Assembly (NCBI GenBank): GCA_029215795.1
Contig: JARDYH010000002.1
Location: 271,506,310 to 271,570,309 of the forward strand
Reading direction: 5' to 3'
DNA: 64,000 nucleotides
Source: Anniella stebbinsi
Lineage: Eukaryota; Chordata; Lepidosauria; Squamata; Anniellidae
Shown: positions 54,051 through 64,000 of the stretch, piece after piece
How the letters are laid out: every line of letters starts with the position of its first letter
Numbering within the stretch: position 1 is the first letter of the stretch
Notes under the pieces: generated by a model
Told to the model about the DNA's origin: nothing
Database searches by the model: none
Seen by the model: only the letters and a program-made list of their open reading frames with translations
Translations under genes and position numbers: made by a program

Positions 54051-54860
54051 GCACTGCATGACCGTAACTACACTGTCTCTTCAGAGTCTTTTATGAAAGA
54101 AAAAAGTTATATATCTGCTCTTAGTGGTTTAAAATTTTAGTTTGGCAACTAAGGGAATTAATGTACAGCAAATAGACTGATTCAGGATCTTCTGCCCATA
54201 TAGCCTTTTAAGCTGAATAAGCTTCAGGAAATTCACTTACAATTTGTGTTGAAATCTCATATGCAGACCTTGAGAATTCCAGAAGAGCACTCAGCATACT
54301 TTTATATCATCCAAATATGATGCAATACTAAATTCTCAGAAAAGTACTATTAAAACTTTTGAAAACAAATCCAGTATTTTAGACTACCAAAAAATTATCA
54401 AGAAAAAGGAGCATACATAATCCCACGTTTATAAAAGCTCAGATTTTTCATTTCTGTGTGAGATGCTTAAAAAGCAATGCTATTCATACTTCTCAAGCAT
54501 GAGTAACAGTCAGCATAAATAGCTTCTTTGCAGAAGTTTGTGAAGAGAGCAAAAGGTTGATGAAAGAATGCTACTGCCACGTATTTCACCCTCCCCCGCT
54601 CACGTAATGGACAATTCGTTTCAAAATTCTTTCCAAGTGAAATCTAATAAGATGTATCAGAACTGACGAAGAAACAGTTAAGTTTCTCTATAAAAAGATC
54701 TCTTCTGAGTTGGCTGTTCTGTCCATACTTTGGTTTGTTCCCTCTTATTTGCAAGGAGATCAATTTACAGTACTGGAGGCGAGGGGAGGGAAATCCACAG
54801 CACACATTGCTTGCTAGGAATGTCTGCACAAACCAATCCTGCTCAAAGCTTTTTTATTCA

Positions 54861-54963
54861 GCCTATCTACACTACTGCTTTAAATTGGTTTATAACCGTT
54901 TAAAACCAGTTAATAACCATTATTGACCAGTTTAAAACTGTTATAAACTGTTTTAAAGCAGTA
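54861..54963. mobile_element. Palindromic MITE ('actactgctttaaa' family), right-truncated copy
   Basis: Starts gcctatctacactactgctt; ends at ttttaaagcagta without the closing terminal bases. In P4HA1 intron 1. Confidence 0.78.
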
Positions 54964-55879
54964 TTTACTTAAGAAATAACTGAAAACTAACACATGCTTG
55001 GCTAAACCTGAAAGAAAACTTTATTTGGTTAAGCAAGATAAACTTTATTTGGTTAAGTACCGTAAGATAAACTTTTTTCCTAAGTGAATAGTAGGCCTTG
55101 CATGCATTTTGGTATCAGGGCAATGATGCTATGTATCAAGACTCAGATGAATACATTCTTTTTTGTCTTTTATATGAATAATAGCCAGAGAGGAGGATAA
55201 AAGAATCAGATTTTTTCATACACACCCAGCCATCCACCCCACTCTGACCATTATATGAAAAAGAGTCTTCTAAATTTCTTGTCCTAAGTAGCTTAAGAAA
55301 AGCCAGAGCAGACAAGGGAGTTAAAATAAAGACCCCTTCCACGTCAGCCCTAAACTCAGTTCGCCTTTGGGGCATAGCCGGGGAAAACAAATCTCTGCAT
55401 GCAATTGGGCAAGACTGGACTGGATTGTAGCCTCTAGGTGCAGCTATTCCTAGGAAAGGCGAGAGGGTTCCGCACTGCCCGAGAGCAAAGGAGCCTGTTA
55501 CGTCCCTGGGGCTCTTGTTACAAAGTCTCTTTGGGAAAGGAAAAGGGAAGAGAAAGTGTGTGATGTGAGAGGGGAGATTCCTGAGCAAATAGGCACCATC
55601 CATAAAGCATGTCTCGCATGGGAGATGAGGGTGTAAAAAGCGCGCAGCGAAGTAGTGACCAAAGGGGAGATTCAGTACTGTTGGTTAAAACAGGACAAAG
55701 TGCCATCACTATGGAGGTTTGGGGCGGGGAGGCGGTCAAAAAGTACGACATACTTTCTGGACGGCATCAATGAGGAAGTTTCTCGAGGCTGATAAAGAAA
55801 AGGGGCTACACAGGCACGCATTGAACTTCACTTGGGAAAGCAGAGGGAGGGATGAAGAAGCAGCCTTGCCCGCCTCCTT

Positions 55880-56290
55880 CTCTCCCTCTCCCTCGTCCAG
55901 AGCAGCGGGGAAAGAAGCAGAGCACAAGCCGGAGCCTTTCGCCTTCTACCCATCAGCACCTCACTCACGCATGCGAAGGGCGGACGAGGACCGGAGTCCG
56001 GCCACCTACCTCCGAGGAAATCCAAGCCGCTCCTTCCCGCCTCCCCGCCTGCTGCGCCTCTCTCAGACTCTCGACACAGCAGGCCCCTTTCGGAATAATG
56101 CTCATACGGGCCAGGACCCCGCCCACCGGCCTCTGGAGGCGGCTCCTCGGGACCTGGCGCTGGCAGCTGCAGCAGCGGCTCTACGTGAGGCCGGTCACAG
56201 CAGCAGTGGCGCCCCCCGTAATTAATGCGCAAGCGCAAACCCCGAATCTATGCCCCCCCCCGGTCTGTAGTTCTCCCTCTCCTGAGAAGG
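55880..56290 (-). promoter_or_regulatory. P4HA1: CpG-rich promoter region and probable non-coding exon 1 of P4HA1
   Basis: A locally GC- and CpG-rich stretch in otherwise AT-rich DNA, upstream of exon 2 on the minus strand. It contains an NRF1-like site (TGCGCAAGCGCA, 56,226-56,237), a GC box (ccccgccc near 56,120) and a plausible 5' splice site GTAGGT (56,004-56,009) that could end a non-coding exon 1. The start site is not determined. Long open frames here on both strands come from base composition. Confidence 0.65.
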
Positions 56291-57847
56291 AACGGCGGCA
56301 AGCGCCCCTCTCCGTCTTGTCCCCCACACTTTGCATGAGGAGGGACGCTCCTTAAAGATTGGGGGTGGGGAGATGCAAAACTGTTACGAAGAGGGGCAGA
56401 GGCGGTTCTATATTGGGGGCAAGTGGGGCACTGACCCGCCATCTATTCCCCCCACACACACACTTGCGGCAGAGAGATCCTCCCCGTCCACAGCCAGGTA
56501 GATATGTGCAGCTACCAAGTGCCACATATGATCTTCTGTCCTCCTCTGGCAATCTCAATAAAATATTGAACATCTGCCCTACTAACCACCATTGGTTAAG
56601 AGCTGTAATTCCATGCACGCTTACATGGGAGTAAGGCCCATAAGGGAGCTAGTGGGACATACTTTTGGGAAATAGCAATAGAACTGGGCTGCAAATGGGC
56701 TGCAAATGGCTTGAAACACTCTGACCGTGTATGGTTTTGCGTTTTAAACTCACTTTAAATCATAGTACCACAATAGCTATACAGATGGAGTTTGTTTCTC
56801 CACCTGAAGCTCTCTGGGTGATCAGTTGTGTGTGTGTTAGGGGAGGGGGGGCTGGACTATGGCCCCAAGGTCCAGTTCTAGGTGCACCACTGCTCTTTTT
56901 TTCCCTGCTGGGGTTTATTGAGACAAAATGGACCACATGGAAGATTATGGGTTTTGCCAGTGTAAGAGAAATTGTATTCACTTCCTTCCCTCCATTCACA
57001 CAGTGACAGTTGGTGTCCTTGTTAGGTGGGAGGGGGAAATGTATCTTTCAGTCAGGAGTGATGAACAACTTGCTACATTGAATCCCTTCAGCCTACTTCA
57101 CTGCACCCATTTTGCAGAAGGCAAACTGTCGGGACTTAATAGGAAAGTAACTTGCCCAAAGAGCTAAGTACAAGGCAGAAGTGGGATCTTCGTGAGCAGC
57201 CATTACATTTTGGGGGGTTTCCAAAAGGGTGTGTGTTCATCCCCCTGTGTATTTTTGGAGGAAAAGATGGCCTAAATTAAGAAATCTGCAAAATTTTAAA
57301 GGATTGGTACATCATTTTTTTGTGGAGGGGGGTGTTCAAATTTGGGGTGTATATGTTAGTGGTTCACTTCTCCTTATCCTCTCCATGTTTTTTTAACCCT
57401 ATTTGTATGACAATGGCAAGAAACAAAGCAAGAAACCCGCAAAATTTCTGAAGGATAGATGTAAGAGCTAGGGAGTCATGATGAATTAAAATCAGTTTAT
57501 GTTTGTTTCCTGCTCAACTAGATGTGACACATACAGTGGCAGAGGCAGAAGGACTTGGGTGCTTCAAAGCAAGCACCCAATGCTACACCCTCCTAGGTTC
57601 CATGCACTCCACCAAACCTCTTTAATGTTCCTGCTCCTGGGAGAGAAGACTTGGAAAGAGCTGCAACATATAACTTCAGCATCCCTCCCCCAGAACACTC
57701 AGATTGGAGAGCACTGGTAAAACCATTCACTGTGATTAGAAGCTAGAGCCGTGAGTCACAAAGCTACACCCCCTCTTTCCCTCTCCCCACCCTGGCGTTT
57801 TCATTAATAGAGAGCTTGGGGAGAAATCATGTATCAATTTTTGGAGA

Positions 57848-57959
57848 CACCTACACTACTGCTTTAAAACGCTTTAGAACAGTTTTAAACTGGTTAATAA
57901 CAGTAATACCAGTTTAAAACTGTTATAAACTGTTTTAAAGCAGTAGTGTAGATAGGCTC
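57848..57959. mobile_element. Palindromic MITE ('actactgctttaaa' family)
   Basis: Starts acacctacactactgcttta and ends gcagtagtgtagataggctc; the left terminal bases are diverged. Confidence 0.8.
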
Positions 57960-58064
57960 TGTGTGTGTCTCTGTGTCCTCCAGATCCCAAATCTTCACAA
58001 GTGTATTGTATTGCATCATATCTCCATAGACTAGGCGAGAGGATCAAACCACCTCCAGTTTCCA

Positions 58065-58422
58065 AGGTCCCTCTAGAAGGATTTGGTTTGGCGCCTGGTT
58101 GTCCGATTATGCGCATCTTCTCGGAATCGCTTTTGCGGCAAATCACTGTACGCGGGACGCGGTTAAGCGCATAACTGGTTGCCTTACCGGTTGTACGAAA
58201 CACGCTTTAGAGGTGTTTAATGCGGAGAATCGCTTGTTCACATGGGCATAATGCGCTTTAACAGCTGTGGTAAATTAAAACTTGCTATTTAACGTGCATT
58301 TGATAATGCGCATAATCGGAGAGAAAACACGCCTCAACCCCCGATTTGCGCTCCGCTCTTGTAGAGGTCAAAATTTTAATGCGCCTTGAAAGAGCTTTAA
58401 ATGCCTCTTGTAGAGGCTCCCT
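58065..58422. mobile_element. CpG-rich non-autonomous element, copy 2
   Basis: Same orientation as copy 1 (10,928). Starts aggtccctctagaagg, ends cttgtagaggctccct. Shares gataatgcgcataatcggag and gatttgcgctccgctcttgt with copy 1. Confidence 0.82.
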
Positions 58423-59283
58423 AAATCAATATATTTAAGAACCAAGCAGAGTTATAACTATTGTGTCATATTGTAAAGATACACTCCTAATAAAGAATCA
58501 TGGAATTCCATGTAATAGGTAGTTCTTCCCTGAGACGACATTCTTACAGCTTGATCCAAAACCTCCTGTTAAAAGGGAAAACATTGTAGTAACAAATTGA
58601 CATTACATTGAAGTTGTTTTGAGCAGATCTTTACTTATTTCATTTCTAAATGTATATCCCACACCTTTAATATCATAGTGTTCTATAGCATAACTAATAT
58701 TCAAGGAACTACAGAAAAGGAGACAAAGACGTCAAGAGTGCAATCCTATGCTTGGCTACACACACAGTCCTACAACAAGTGGGGAATGCTAGGAATTGTA
58801 GGGCTTTTTGCTGTCTAAACACGAATAGGATTGTGCCCTAAAGCTGTGTAGGACAGCCACTTTGACAATGACAGTTGTATGCCTAAATATTCTGGTTAAG
58901 GAATACTTATATATATAAAAACCAAAAAATCAGGGTATTTACACAGTATATTGATAGTGACATGCCTTTATTCTTCTGGTCCTCAAAAATGGTAATTAAG
59001 ATAGCCAGACATTTAGTTAGAAGATTTGCTTTCATAGAAAATAAAAAATGAGCCATTGCGGGGAATATGACACACGTGTGTGATGTACAACACTGTTGAG
59101 TTACGCTTTGAGTGTTTCTAATGAGCTTCTTTGAACACAGCAAACTATCAAATTAATCCACTAGGCTAATAGCATTAACTGAGAAAATGGCTCACATAAA
59201 TCCTCCCATTACAAGAAAATAAAAGCTTGAGTAGTGTATATGATGAAGGAAATGTCCAGCTTGCTTAGCAGAAAGATAGATCT

Positions 59284-59625
59284 AGGGTGCCTGTACAAGA
59301 GAGATTTAAAGCTCTTTCAAAGCGCATTACCGATTTTACCTGCGTTCGAGCACAAATCGGGGGTTGAGGCGCTTTTTCTGTCCGATTATGCGCATTATTG
59401 AAGGCGTGCTAAATAGCGAGTTTTAATTTACCGCGGGAGTTAAAGCGCCTTGTGACCCTGTAAACAAGCGAAGCTGCACATGAAACAACTTTAACACGCG
59501 TTTCATACAACCAGTAATGCGCTTCACCGCTTCCCATGTATAGGGATTAGGCGTAAAAGCGATTGCGAGAAGATGCGCATAATCGGACAACCGTGCGTCA
59601 AACCAAATTCTTGTAGAGGGGACCT
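59284..59625. mobile_element. CpG-rich non-autonomous element, copy 3 (inverted)
   Basis: Reverse orientation to copies 1 and 2. Starts agggtgcctgtacaagag, ends cttgtagaggggacct; shares cgattatgcgcattattg and gagcacaaatcgggggttga. Confidence 0.82.
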
Positions 59626-60219
59626 GAGCTTCCACCTATTAATGTATAAAGTTTCTAACACAGTTTGTTTGAAAAGTTGCTTTCTGTAGCAAACTGTTTG
59701 CCATGTTCTGATTTAAAGTACAAGTTTGAAGGCTGTACCCGAGAGCTCCCAGTGAGCAACTTGCTCCAACAAGGTTTGAAACCAGACTGTTTAATATGTC
59801 CAGAAACCTCTTGTTAGACTCCACCCACCCTACAAAGTGGCAAGCCTTAAGACCTGGGGCCAAATCCAGTCCTCCTCGGGTCCCCCACTTCTCTGTCTCC
59901 CCTTTCTCCCAACCAAAGATTGGTGGTTTCCTGACCTTTGTGCAGCCCCCTCCCCCGCATTCTATAACGTTGAAATGCTTTTCCTAAGGCTTAGTTGCTG
60001 CCCCAGCAAGAGCTTCAAACTAAAATATGGTAACATTTTTGACCCCACCACTTTTACCTGTGGTAAAATAAATAAATAAATCACTGATCTTTAAATGTAG
60101 GTAAAGAATCGTTTACTAAGAAGAGACTCCTCCAATCCTAGCAACCTTAGCACTTTAGAAAACTTGCAGTATATGTATTTCTATGCTTTTTTACATTGTG
60201 AAAGAAATGTACTTGTGGA

Positions 60220-60271
60220 ACTACATTTCCCAGAGGCCGTTTTTGAGGCAAAGGCTTATGGGCAATGTAGT
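60220..60271 (+). promoter_or_regulatory. NUDT13: Pair of facing ZNF143-type (ACTACA-TTCCCA) sites in the NUDT13 promoter
   Basis: 60,220-60,238 reads ACTACATTTCCCAGAGGCC on the plus strand. 60,256-60,271 reads ACTACATTGCCCATAA on the minus strand. Both resemble the vertebrate promoter motif ACTACAATTCCCAGAATGC bound by ZNF143/SBF. They lie about 100 bases upstream of the exon 1 donor, where a housekeeping promoter is expected. Confidence 0.7.
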
Positions 60272-60274
60272 TTG

Positions 60275-60370
60275 GCTTCGCAGACAAACTGAGCAGAATA
60301 CTTCCTGGAAAATCTATCTTGGTCACTGTGGTGGAGGTTGCTGCCGGAAACGGGAGTGCTTTTGAAAACA
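60275..60370 (+). other. NUDT13: NUDT13 non-coding exon 1 (start approximate)
   Basis: A consensus donor (AACA/GTAAGTG) begins at 60,371, just downstream of the ZNF143-type pair. The next exon begins with an acceptor at 61,459, fourteen bases before the start codon, so a 5' non-coding exon is required. The transcription start is not visible and the left boundary is a guess. Confidence 0.6.
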
Positions 60371-60559
60371 GTAAGTGAAAGGTACACATTTGACTAGTGT
60401 GTTGACTAAATGCCTAAATCCCGAAGGATTTAAAAATGATAGGCAACTTAGCAGACCTGTGTTTTCGAGTTCTATAGTTAGGATTTTGACCCCTCAGTTA
60501 TTGATTTCACGTTTGTGGGACCCGCTGCAAAGGTCTTTCTAGGAATTCTGGAGTTAAAC

Positions 60560-60645
60560 AAGGAAGAGTCTTGTGGCACCTTGAAGGCTAACAATTTATT
60601 CTGGCATAAGCTTTCGTGGACTATAGCCCACTTTGGCAGATGCTC
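60560..60645 (+). repeat. Widespread reptilian repeat fragment in NUDT13 intron 1
   Basis: gagtcttgtggcaccttgaa, ctggcataagctttcgtgga, gcccactttggcagatgc: a fragment I recognise as common in turtle and lizard DNA. Class not resolved. Confidence 0.65.
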
Positions 60646-60868
60646 AAAAATCACACTTCTTTCTCTTCTTTCTCTTTTTAGGAGCAGAGCCACATGCTCC
60701 AATGTTTCAAGAGAGAACAAAAGCTGGGATATTTCTGTACTTGATTTTTCAAACAAAAAATACTGCCTCAGCGCTTTCACTATTTACACATAGCTGAAGA
60801 CTTTTCTTTGCATGCTGTATTAATTTATTCTGTCACAGTCAGGTCCGCATGCCTTCTGAAGCAGTTCT

Positions 60869-60869
60869 G

Positions 60870-60907
<38 letters not shown>
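60869..60907. repeat. (GAT)n microsatellite
   Basis: About twelve GAT units in NUDT13 intron 1. Confidence 0.93.
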
Positions 60908-61459
60908 TTGATAATTAATTCAAAAATACAGGTTATACTTCACGTTAACCCTGGAGGGCTTTATATTCTGAATGTTTAGGCTGAGGTCCTTATACACATA
61001 GCAGTTTTTTTCTGAGTAAATGTGCCTACGTTTGTTCTGTTCTGGCCAAAACAGAATTACTTTTAAATCCATATCTAGTAGCTCTGTTTCCCCAGTTTTA
61101 CTCTAGATTATGCTCAGGTCCCCATTCCGGATCTTAAAAGCCCCACTAAACGGTTCTCAAGGCAGCTTACACCAAAAGAAATACATAAAAGGTAAAACCA
61201 TAAAATCTAGGTAAAGCATACAAATCAGCCACAAAAGATATATCTAAATCTAGATCTAACAACTGCTTCTGCCCCCATCTGTATTCTAGGGCATCTTCTC
61301 AAATATCTGTCGTCAAATTGCTAATATTACTATTTTCTTTCTCCTCTGAGTGAAACAGATTTTTATAATAATCATATTGGAAAGTTTGGTAATTTAAAGC
61401 CAAGCTTATTTTGTAGCTATTTATTGCATTGAATATGGCTTTGCTCTTTTTTTTTTAAG

Positions 61460-61562
61460 CTGTGGCACACAAGATGATAATAGCTTTGGCGTGTCAAACG
61501 GGATATAGAAGAACTTCCTCACTGTATTGCAGGTTCCATTCAACTTATGTCAAAAGAATGAG
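61460..61562 (+). CDS. NUDT13: NUDT13 exon 2: start codon and presequence
   Basis: Acceptor with a long T run (tttttttttttaag) and donor GTCAGT at 61,563. The ATG is at 61,474-61,476; coding 61,474-61,562 starts MIIALACQTGYRRTSSLYCR and ends STYVKRM, matching human STYVTKT at the same exon edge. An upstream GTG in frame is not needed. Confidence 0.88.
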
Positions 61563-63386
61563 GTCAGTCCTTAACCTGTGGGAGGTTTGGTGCTTAGCTC
61601 TGTTAAATCTAGTATTCTCAAATATGTTTGCTAATGGAATAAATTAAGAATTAATCCTGTATCATGGTAATGTTTTGCTGTCTTACTGCTTTGCTGTACT
61701 TTTCATTACACGTTTTGAGCATTGGATAAATACAACTAAAAGAAGGAGCAGCTGTTTCCCACATGAAGGCTATGGTAGCAAATCCTATCTGATTGCTCAT
61801 CCATAACCATATGAAATTTATTTGCATCTACTATCCCTGCAAAATCCCAGCCATTGTAGGTTTTTGTTACGATGGCTCGCTGAAGGATCTCAGCCAAAAT
61901 AGATTGGGTTTGGGTTTAGAATTCAGCTGAAAATGTTTCAGCTGGTTCCCATGAATGATTCAGTAACCTGACTTAAAAGATGTTCGAATTTTGCATCTAG
62001 TCCTCTTCCTTTGTAAAGACTGTTAGGACATGCAACATGATCTTATACGTGTTTAGTCACCTACCCGGGACTAATCATATTGAATTGCGTGGCACTTTGA
62101 ATAGTCCAGTATAGGCTTGCACTGTTAATGACGTTGACAAATAGTAGGGCACTTCTATACATGTCTACTTAGAAACTCTTGTTTCTGGAACTCCACTGAC
62201 CTGCCCCATTTCAGAAATGAGCCTGTCTGTTAGTTTCCCTGCGCTTTAGCATCTGCTCACTTCCTGTTGCACTCCTGGTGTGTCCTGCTAGTGCAATGGC
62301 AATGTAGGATACTGCCCTTTATCAACAAACGTTAATATTTATACTGTTTTATGTATTGTTGTAAGCCGCCTTGGGAGGGCTTCTGCCCTGAAAGGCAGCT
62401 AAGAAATGTTTTAAATAAATAAATAAACAAACAAACTAGGACCAACCAAAATTGCACAAAATTGTGGGGAAGCTTTTGAGGTCTCACCTGACCATAGATC
62501 TTGGAATTTTATGGACCAAAACAGACTACTTTGTGCACCATCCAAAATTAATCTCCAGGTTTGCTAATATATAACATGAGTTATAACAAACAGCTGAGTA
62601 GAGATGCATAGGTTTACACTGTTTGGCTGCAGTCATAAACTCACTTGTCTAGGAGAAAGTCCCACAAGAACCAGTGTATAGAATTAGACTTCTAGGTTTC
62701 GGTTTTGTTATTCACTGGTCCTTCTCATCCTTTCCAAACTACAGATACATGTTTGAACTAAAAGAAAATGATGATGCTTGTCGGCAAGCCTATAACTCAG
62801 GATCTTTCTTCCTGTTTTACAACCTCTCGCCCTTCGTGCAACAAAAAGGGAGGACATTCTGGGCCCCAAAGATAAATGCGGCAGGTAATGAAGTTCTCTA
62901 CTACAGTAATCCTTCTCCTAGAATAATGATGCTTCCTTTTCATAATTGGAACTATATCTGTTAAGGATGCTTTCATTGCCTGCTCACAATAGAAGTTTAA
63001 GTGGTGGTTGGGGGAAGAAGGAATAGGGGAGTAGAGATCTTTAACAGAAAAATCTCAACATTCTTATCAATCTCCAATTCCTGGTGTTCCTTTAGGAAGC
63101 CATTACTATGAATCTGATTTAATCCTAGTTTCAGTTTTGTGATGAAGATCTGCCCTATAAACTTCTCTTTTCTGCTCTCTAGGATTGTAAACATTTTTAA
63201 CGAAGAGTCACAGTGTCTTTGTGTTAATATACCTCCTTAAAAATCCCCCTCCCCTTAATCTATTCTTTTGGTTTTCAGAAATTAAAAGGGTTCTGGAGAA
63301 GTTCAGACAGAGTGAAGAGAGAATAGAGGATTCCATGCTGATTGGCTGTTCGGATGACTGCACGCCACATTTTGCTCTGGATCTCG
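61474..63386 (+). CDS. NUDT13: NUDT13, mitochondrial Nudix hydrolase 13 (5' part, spliced, runs off the right edge)
   Basis: Family role: a Nudix pyrophosphatase; the mammalian protein is reported to be mitochondrial and to act on NAD(P)H. Three coding exons (61,474-61,562; 62,745-62,884; 63,279-63,386) join in phase to 112 complete codons plus one base. The first 30 residues are rich in Arg/Lys with no Asp or Glu, consistent with a mitochondrial presequence. RYMFELKENDDACRQAYNSG and RIEDSMLIGCS align with human NUDT13 (RYLFELKEDDDAC, RIEDSVLIGCS). The Nudix box and zinc-finger parts lie beyond the window, so catalytic residues cannot be checked. The gene is divergent from P4HA1, as in human. 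Confidence 0.93.
61563..62744 (+). other. NUDT13: NUDT13 intron 2
   Basis: GT-AG intron. Contains a LINE 3' tail at about 62,335-62,436, ending in an AAATA/AAACA repeat. No other structure seen. Confidence 0.85.
62335..62436 (+). mobile_element. LINE 3' tail in NUDT13 intron 2
   Basis: gtaagccgccttgggagggc, ttctgccctgaaaggcagct, then aaataaataaataaacaaac. Same family as 19,380-19,440. Confidence 0.7.
62745..62884 (+). CDS. NUDT13: NUDT13 exon 3
   Basis: 140 nt: YMFELKENDDACRQAYNSGS, then FFLFYNLSPFVQQKGRTFWA and PKINAA. Acceptor aactacag, donor GTAATG. This is the N-terminal NADH-pyrophosphatase-like domain. Confidence 0.95.
63279..63386 (+). CDS. NUDT13: NUDT13 exon 4
   Basis: 108 nt: IKRVLEKFRQSEERIEDSML then IGCSDDCTPHFALDL and a split glycine. 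Acceptor gttttcag, donor GTTAGA. Homologous to the human segment ending FALDLG. The next exons lie outside the window. Confidence 0.94.
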
Positions 63387-63483
63387 GTTAGACTTACTTT
63401 TTATGTATGCAGCCCTAAACCTTAGACTCTGGGTCACATGAAGTGGAATCCTATATGTGTTTACTCAGAAAGTTTGCATAATT

Positions 63484-63850
63484 TTATTTATTTATTTATT
63501 TATTTATTTATTACATTTGTATACTGCCCCATAGCCGAAGCTTTCTGGGCGGTTTACATAGGATTAAAACAATTAAAAACAATATACAAAAATTAAAACA
63601 GCAAAAACATACAACATACACACAATCTGTACATTTAAAACCACTACAACACCCCAAAAAGCTACAAAAAACAAAAACAAAAACAAACCCAGGCTCCTCA
63701 GATATTGCCAAATACCTGAGAGAAGAGGAAAGTCTTGACCAGGCGCCGAAAAGATAACAATGTTGGCGCCAGGCGGGCCTCGTCAGGGAGATCGTTCCAC
63801 AATTGGGGGGCCACCACAGAGAAGGCCCTCTCTCTTGTTGCTGACCTCTG
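63484..63850 (-). mobile_element. L2-like LINE 3' end, minus orientation, in NUDT13 intron 4
   Basis: Begins with a TTTA tail (63,484-63,513), then the reverse complement of the 3' UTR and coding end seen at 15,500-15,840 (gatcgttccacaattggggg; ggccaccacagagaaggccc). Confidence 0.85.
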
Positions 63851-64000
63851 AGCTTGAACGTAGTGTTCGGGTAGGTTTGGGTAAGATTGCAGCTCAGACT
63901 TCCTCTTGACCGTTAGGTCTTTACAAGCCTTCTTGTTTTAGAAAGATTGTAAGTCACAAGAAAGCTATTAAGAATAATCATTAACACTTTGGCTACTGGA

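Larger units (their letters stand above)
50449..56003 (-). other. P4HA1: P4HA1 intron 1 (approximate)
   Basis: The upper boundary depends on the uncertain exon 1. It contains a palindromic MITE at 52,299-52,521, a LINE tail near 53,900, a squamate-type short repeat at 53,945-54,050 and a truncated MITE at 54,861-54,963. The rest shows no recognisable structure. Confidence 0.55.
56291..60219. other. P4HA1-NUDT13 intergenic spacer
   Basis: No coding sequence supported. It contains a palindromic MITE (57,848-57,959) and two copies of a CpG-rich element family in opposite orientation (58,065-58,422 and 59,284-59,625). The remainder looks unique but shows no motif I recognise. Confidence 0.7.
60371..61459 (+). 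other. NUDT13: NUDT13 intron 1
   Basis: Contains a widespread reptilian repeat fragment (60,560-60,645) and a TGA/GAT trinucleotide microsatellite (about 60,870-60,906). Nothing else recognisable. Confidence 0.8.

Noticed and set aside
55136..55603. 155-codon minus-strand frame upstream of P4HA1 exon 2
   Set aside because: No protein-like features, and it lies within predicted intron 1.
55719..56355. Long frames on both strands around the P4HA1 promoter
   Set aside because: CpG-island composition. They do not resemble any protein and overlap the expected non-coding exon 1.

Overview
The window is vertebrate nuclear DNA, most likely from a squamate reptile (a lizard is my best guess). It has long introns, canonical GT-AG splice sites and many interspersed elements: CR1 and L2-like LINEs, hAT-type and other palindromic MITEs, a Tc1/mariner element and a retroviral LTR. 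Species cannot be named from the sequence alone. Two protein-coding genes can be built exon by exon. Almost every long uninterrupted reading frame here is a shadow frame or lies inside a repeat.

Region by region: 1-21,172 holds no recognisable gene, only repeats (an old CR1 at about 5.1-8.2 kb broken up by hAT/MITE insertions, a retroviral LTR with primer-binding site near 9.5 kb, an L2-like LINE end at 14.9-15.8 kb) plus the unresolved 3' UTR of P4HA1. 21,173-56,240 on the minus strand is the complete P4HA1 gene (collagen prolyl 4-hydroxylase subunit alpha-1). Fifteen coding exons are located to the base, a conserved tandem exon pair (9/10) is counted within them, and a CpG-island promoter lies near 55.9-56.3 kb. 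One choice at each duplicated position gives a 543-residue protein. 56.3-60.2 kb is the intergenic space, with three MITE-type elements. 60.2-64.0 kb on the plus strand is the 5' part of NUDT13, a mitochondrial Nudix hydrolase, with its promoter, a non-coding first exon and three coding exons; the gene runs off the right edge. P4HA1 and NUDT13 stand head to head, as they do in human.

The most notable observation is in P4HA1. Besides the exon 9/10 pair known from human, exon 12 is also present twice. This 18-codon exon carries the His-x-Asp iron-binding motif of the active site. Both copies are open, in phase, preceded by good acceptors, and differ mostly at silent sites. They are separated by only 58 bases, too short for normal splicing, and the downstream copy uses a GC 5' splice site. 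This predicts a second mutually exclusive exon pair, which would let the gene make up to four catalytic-domain variants. I do not know of this pair in the human gene.
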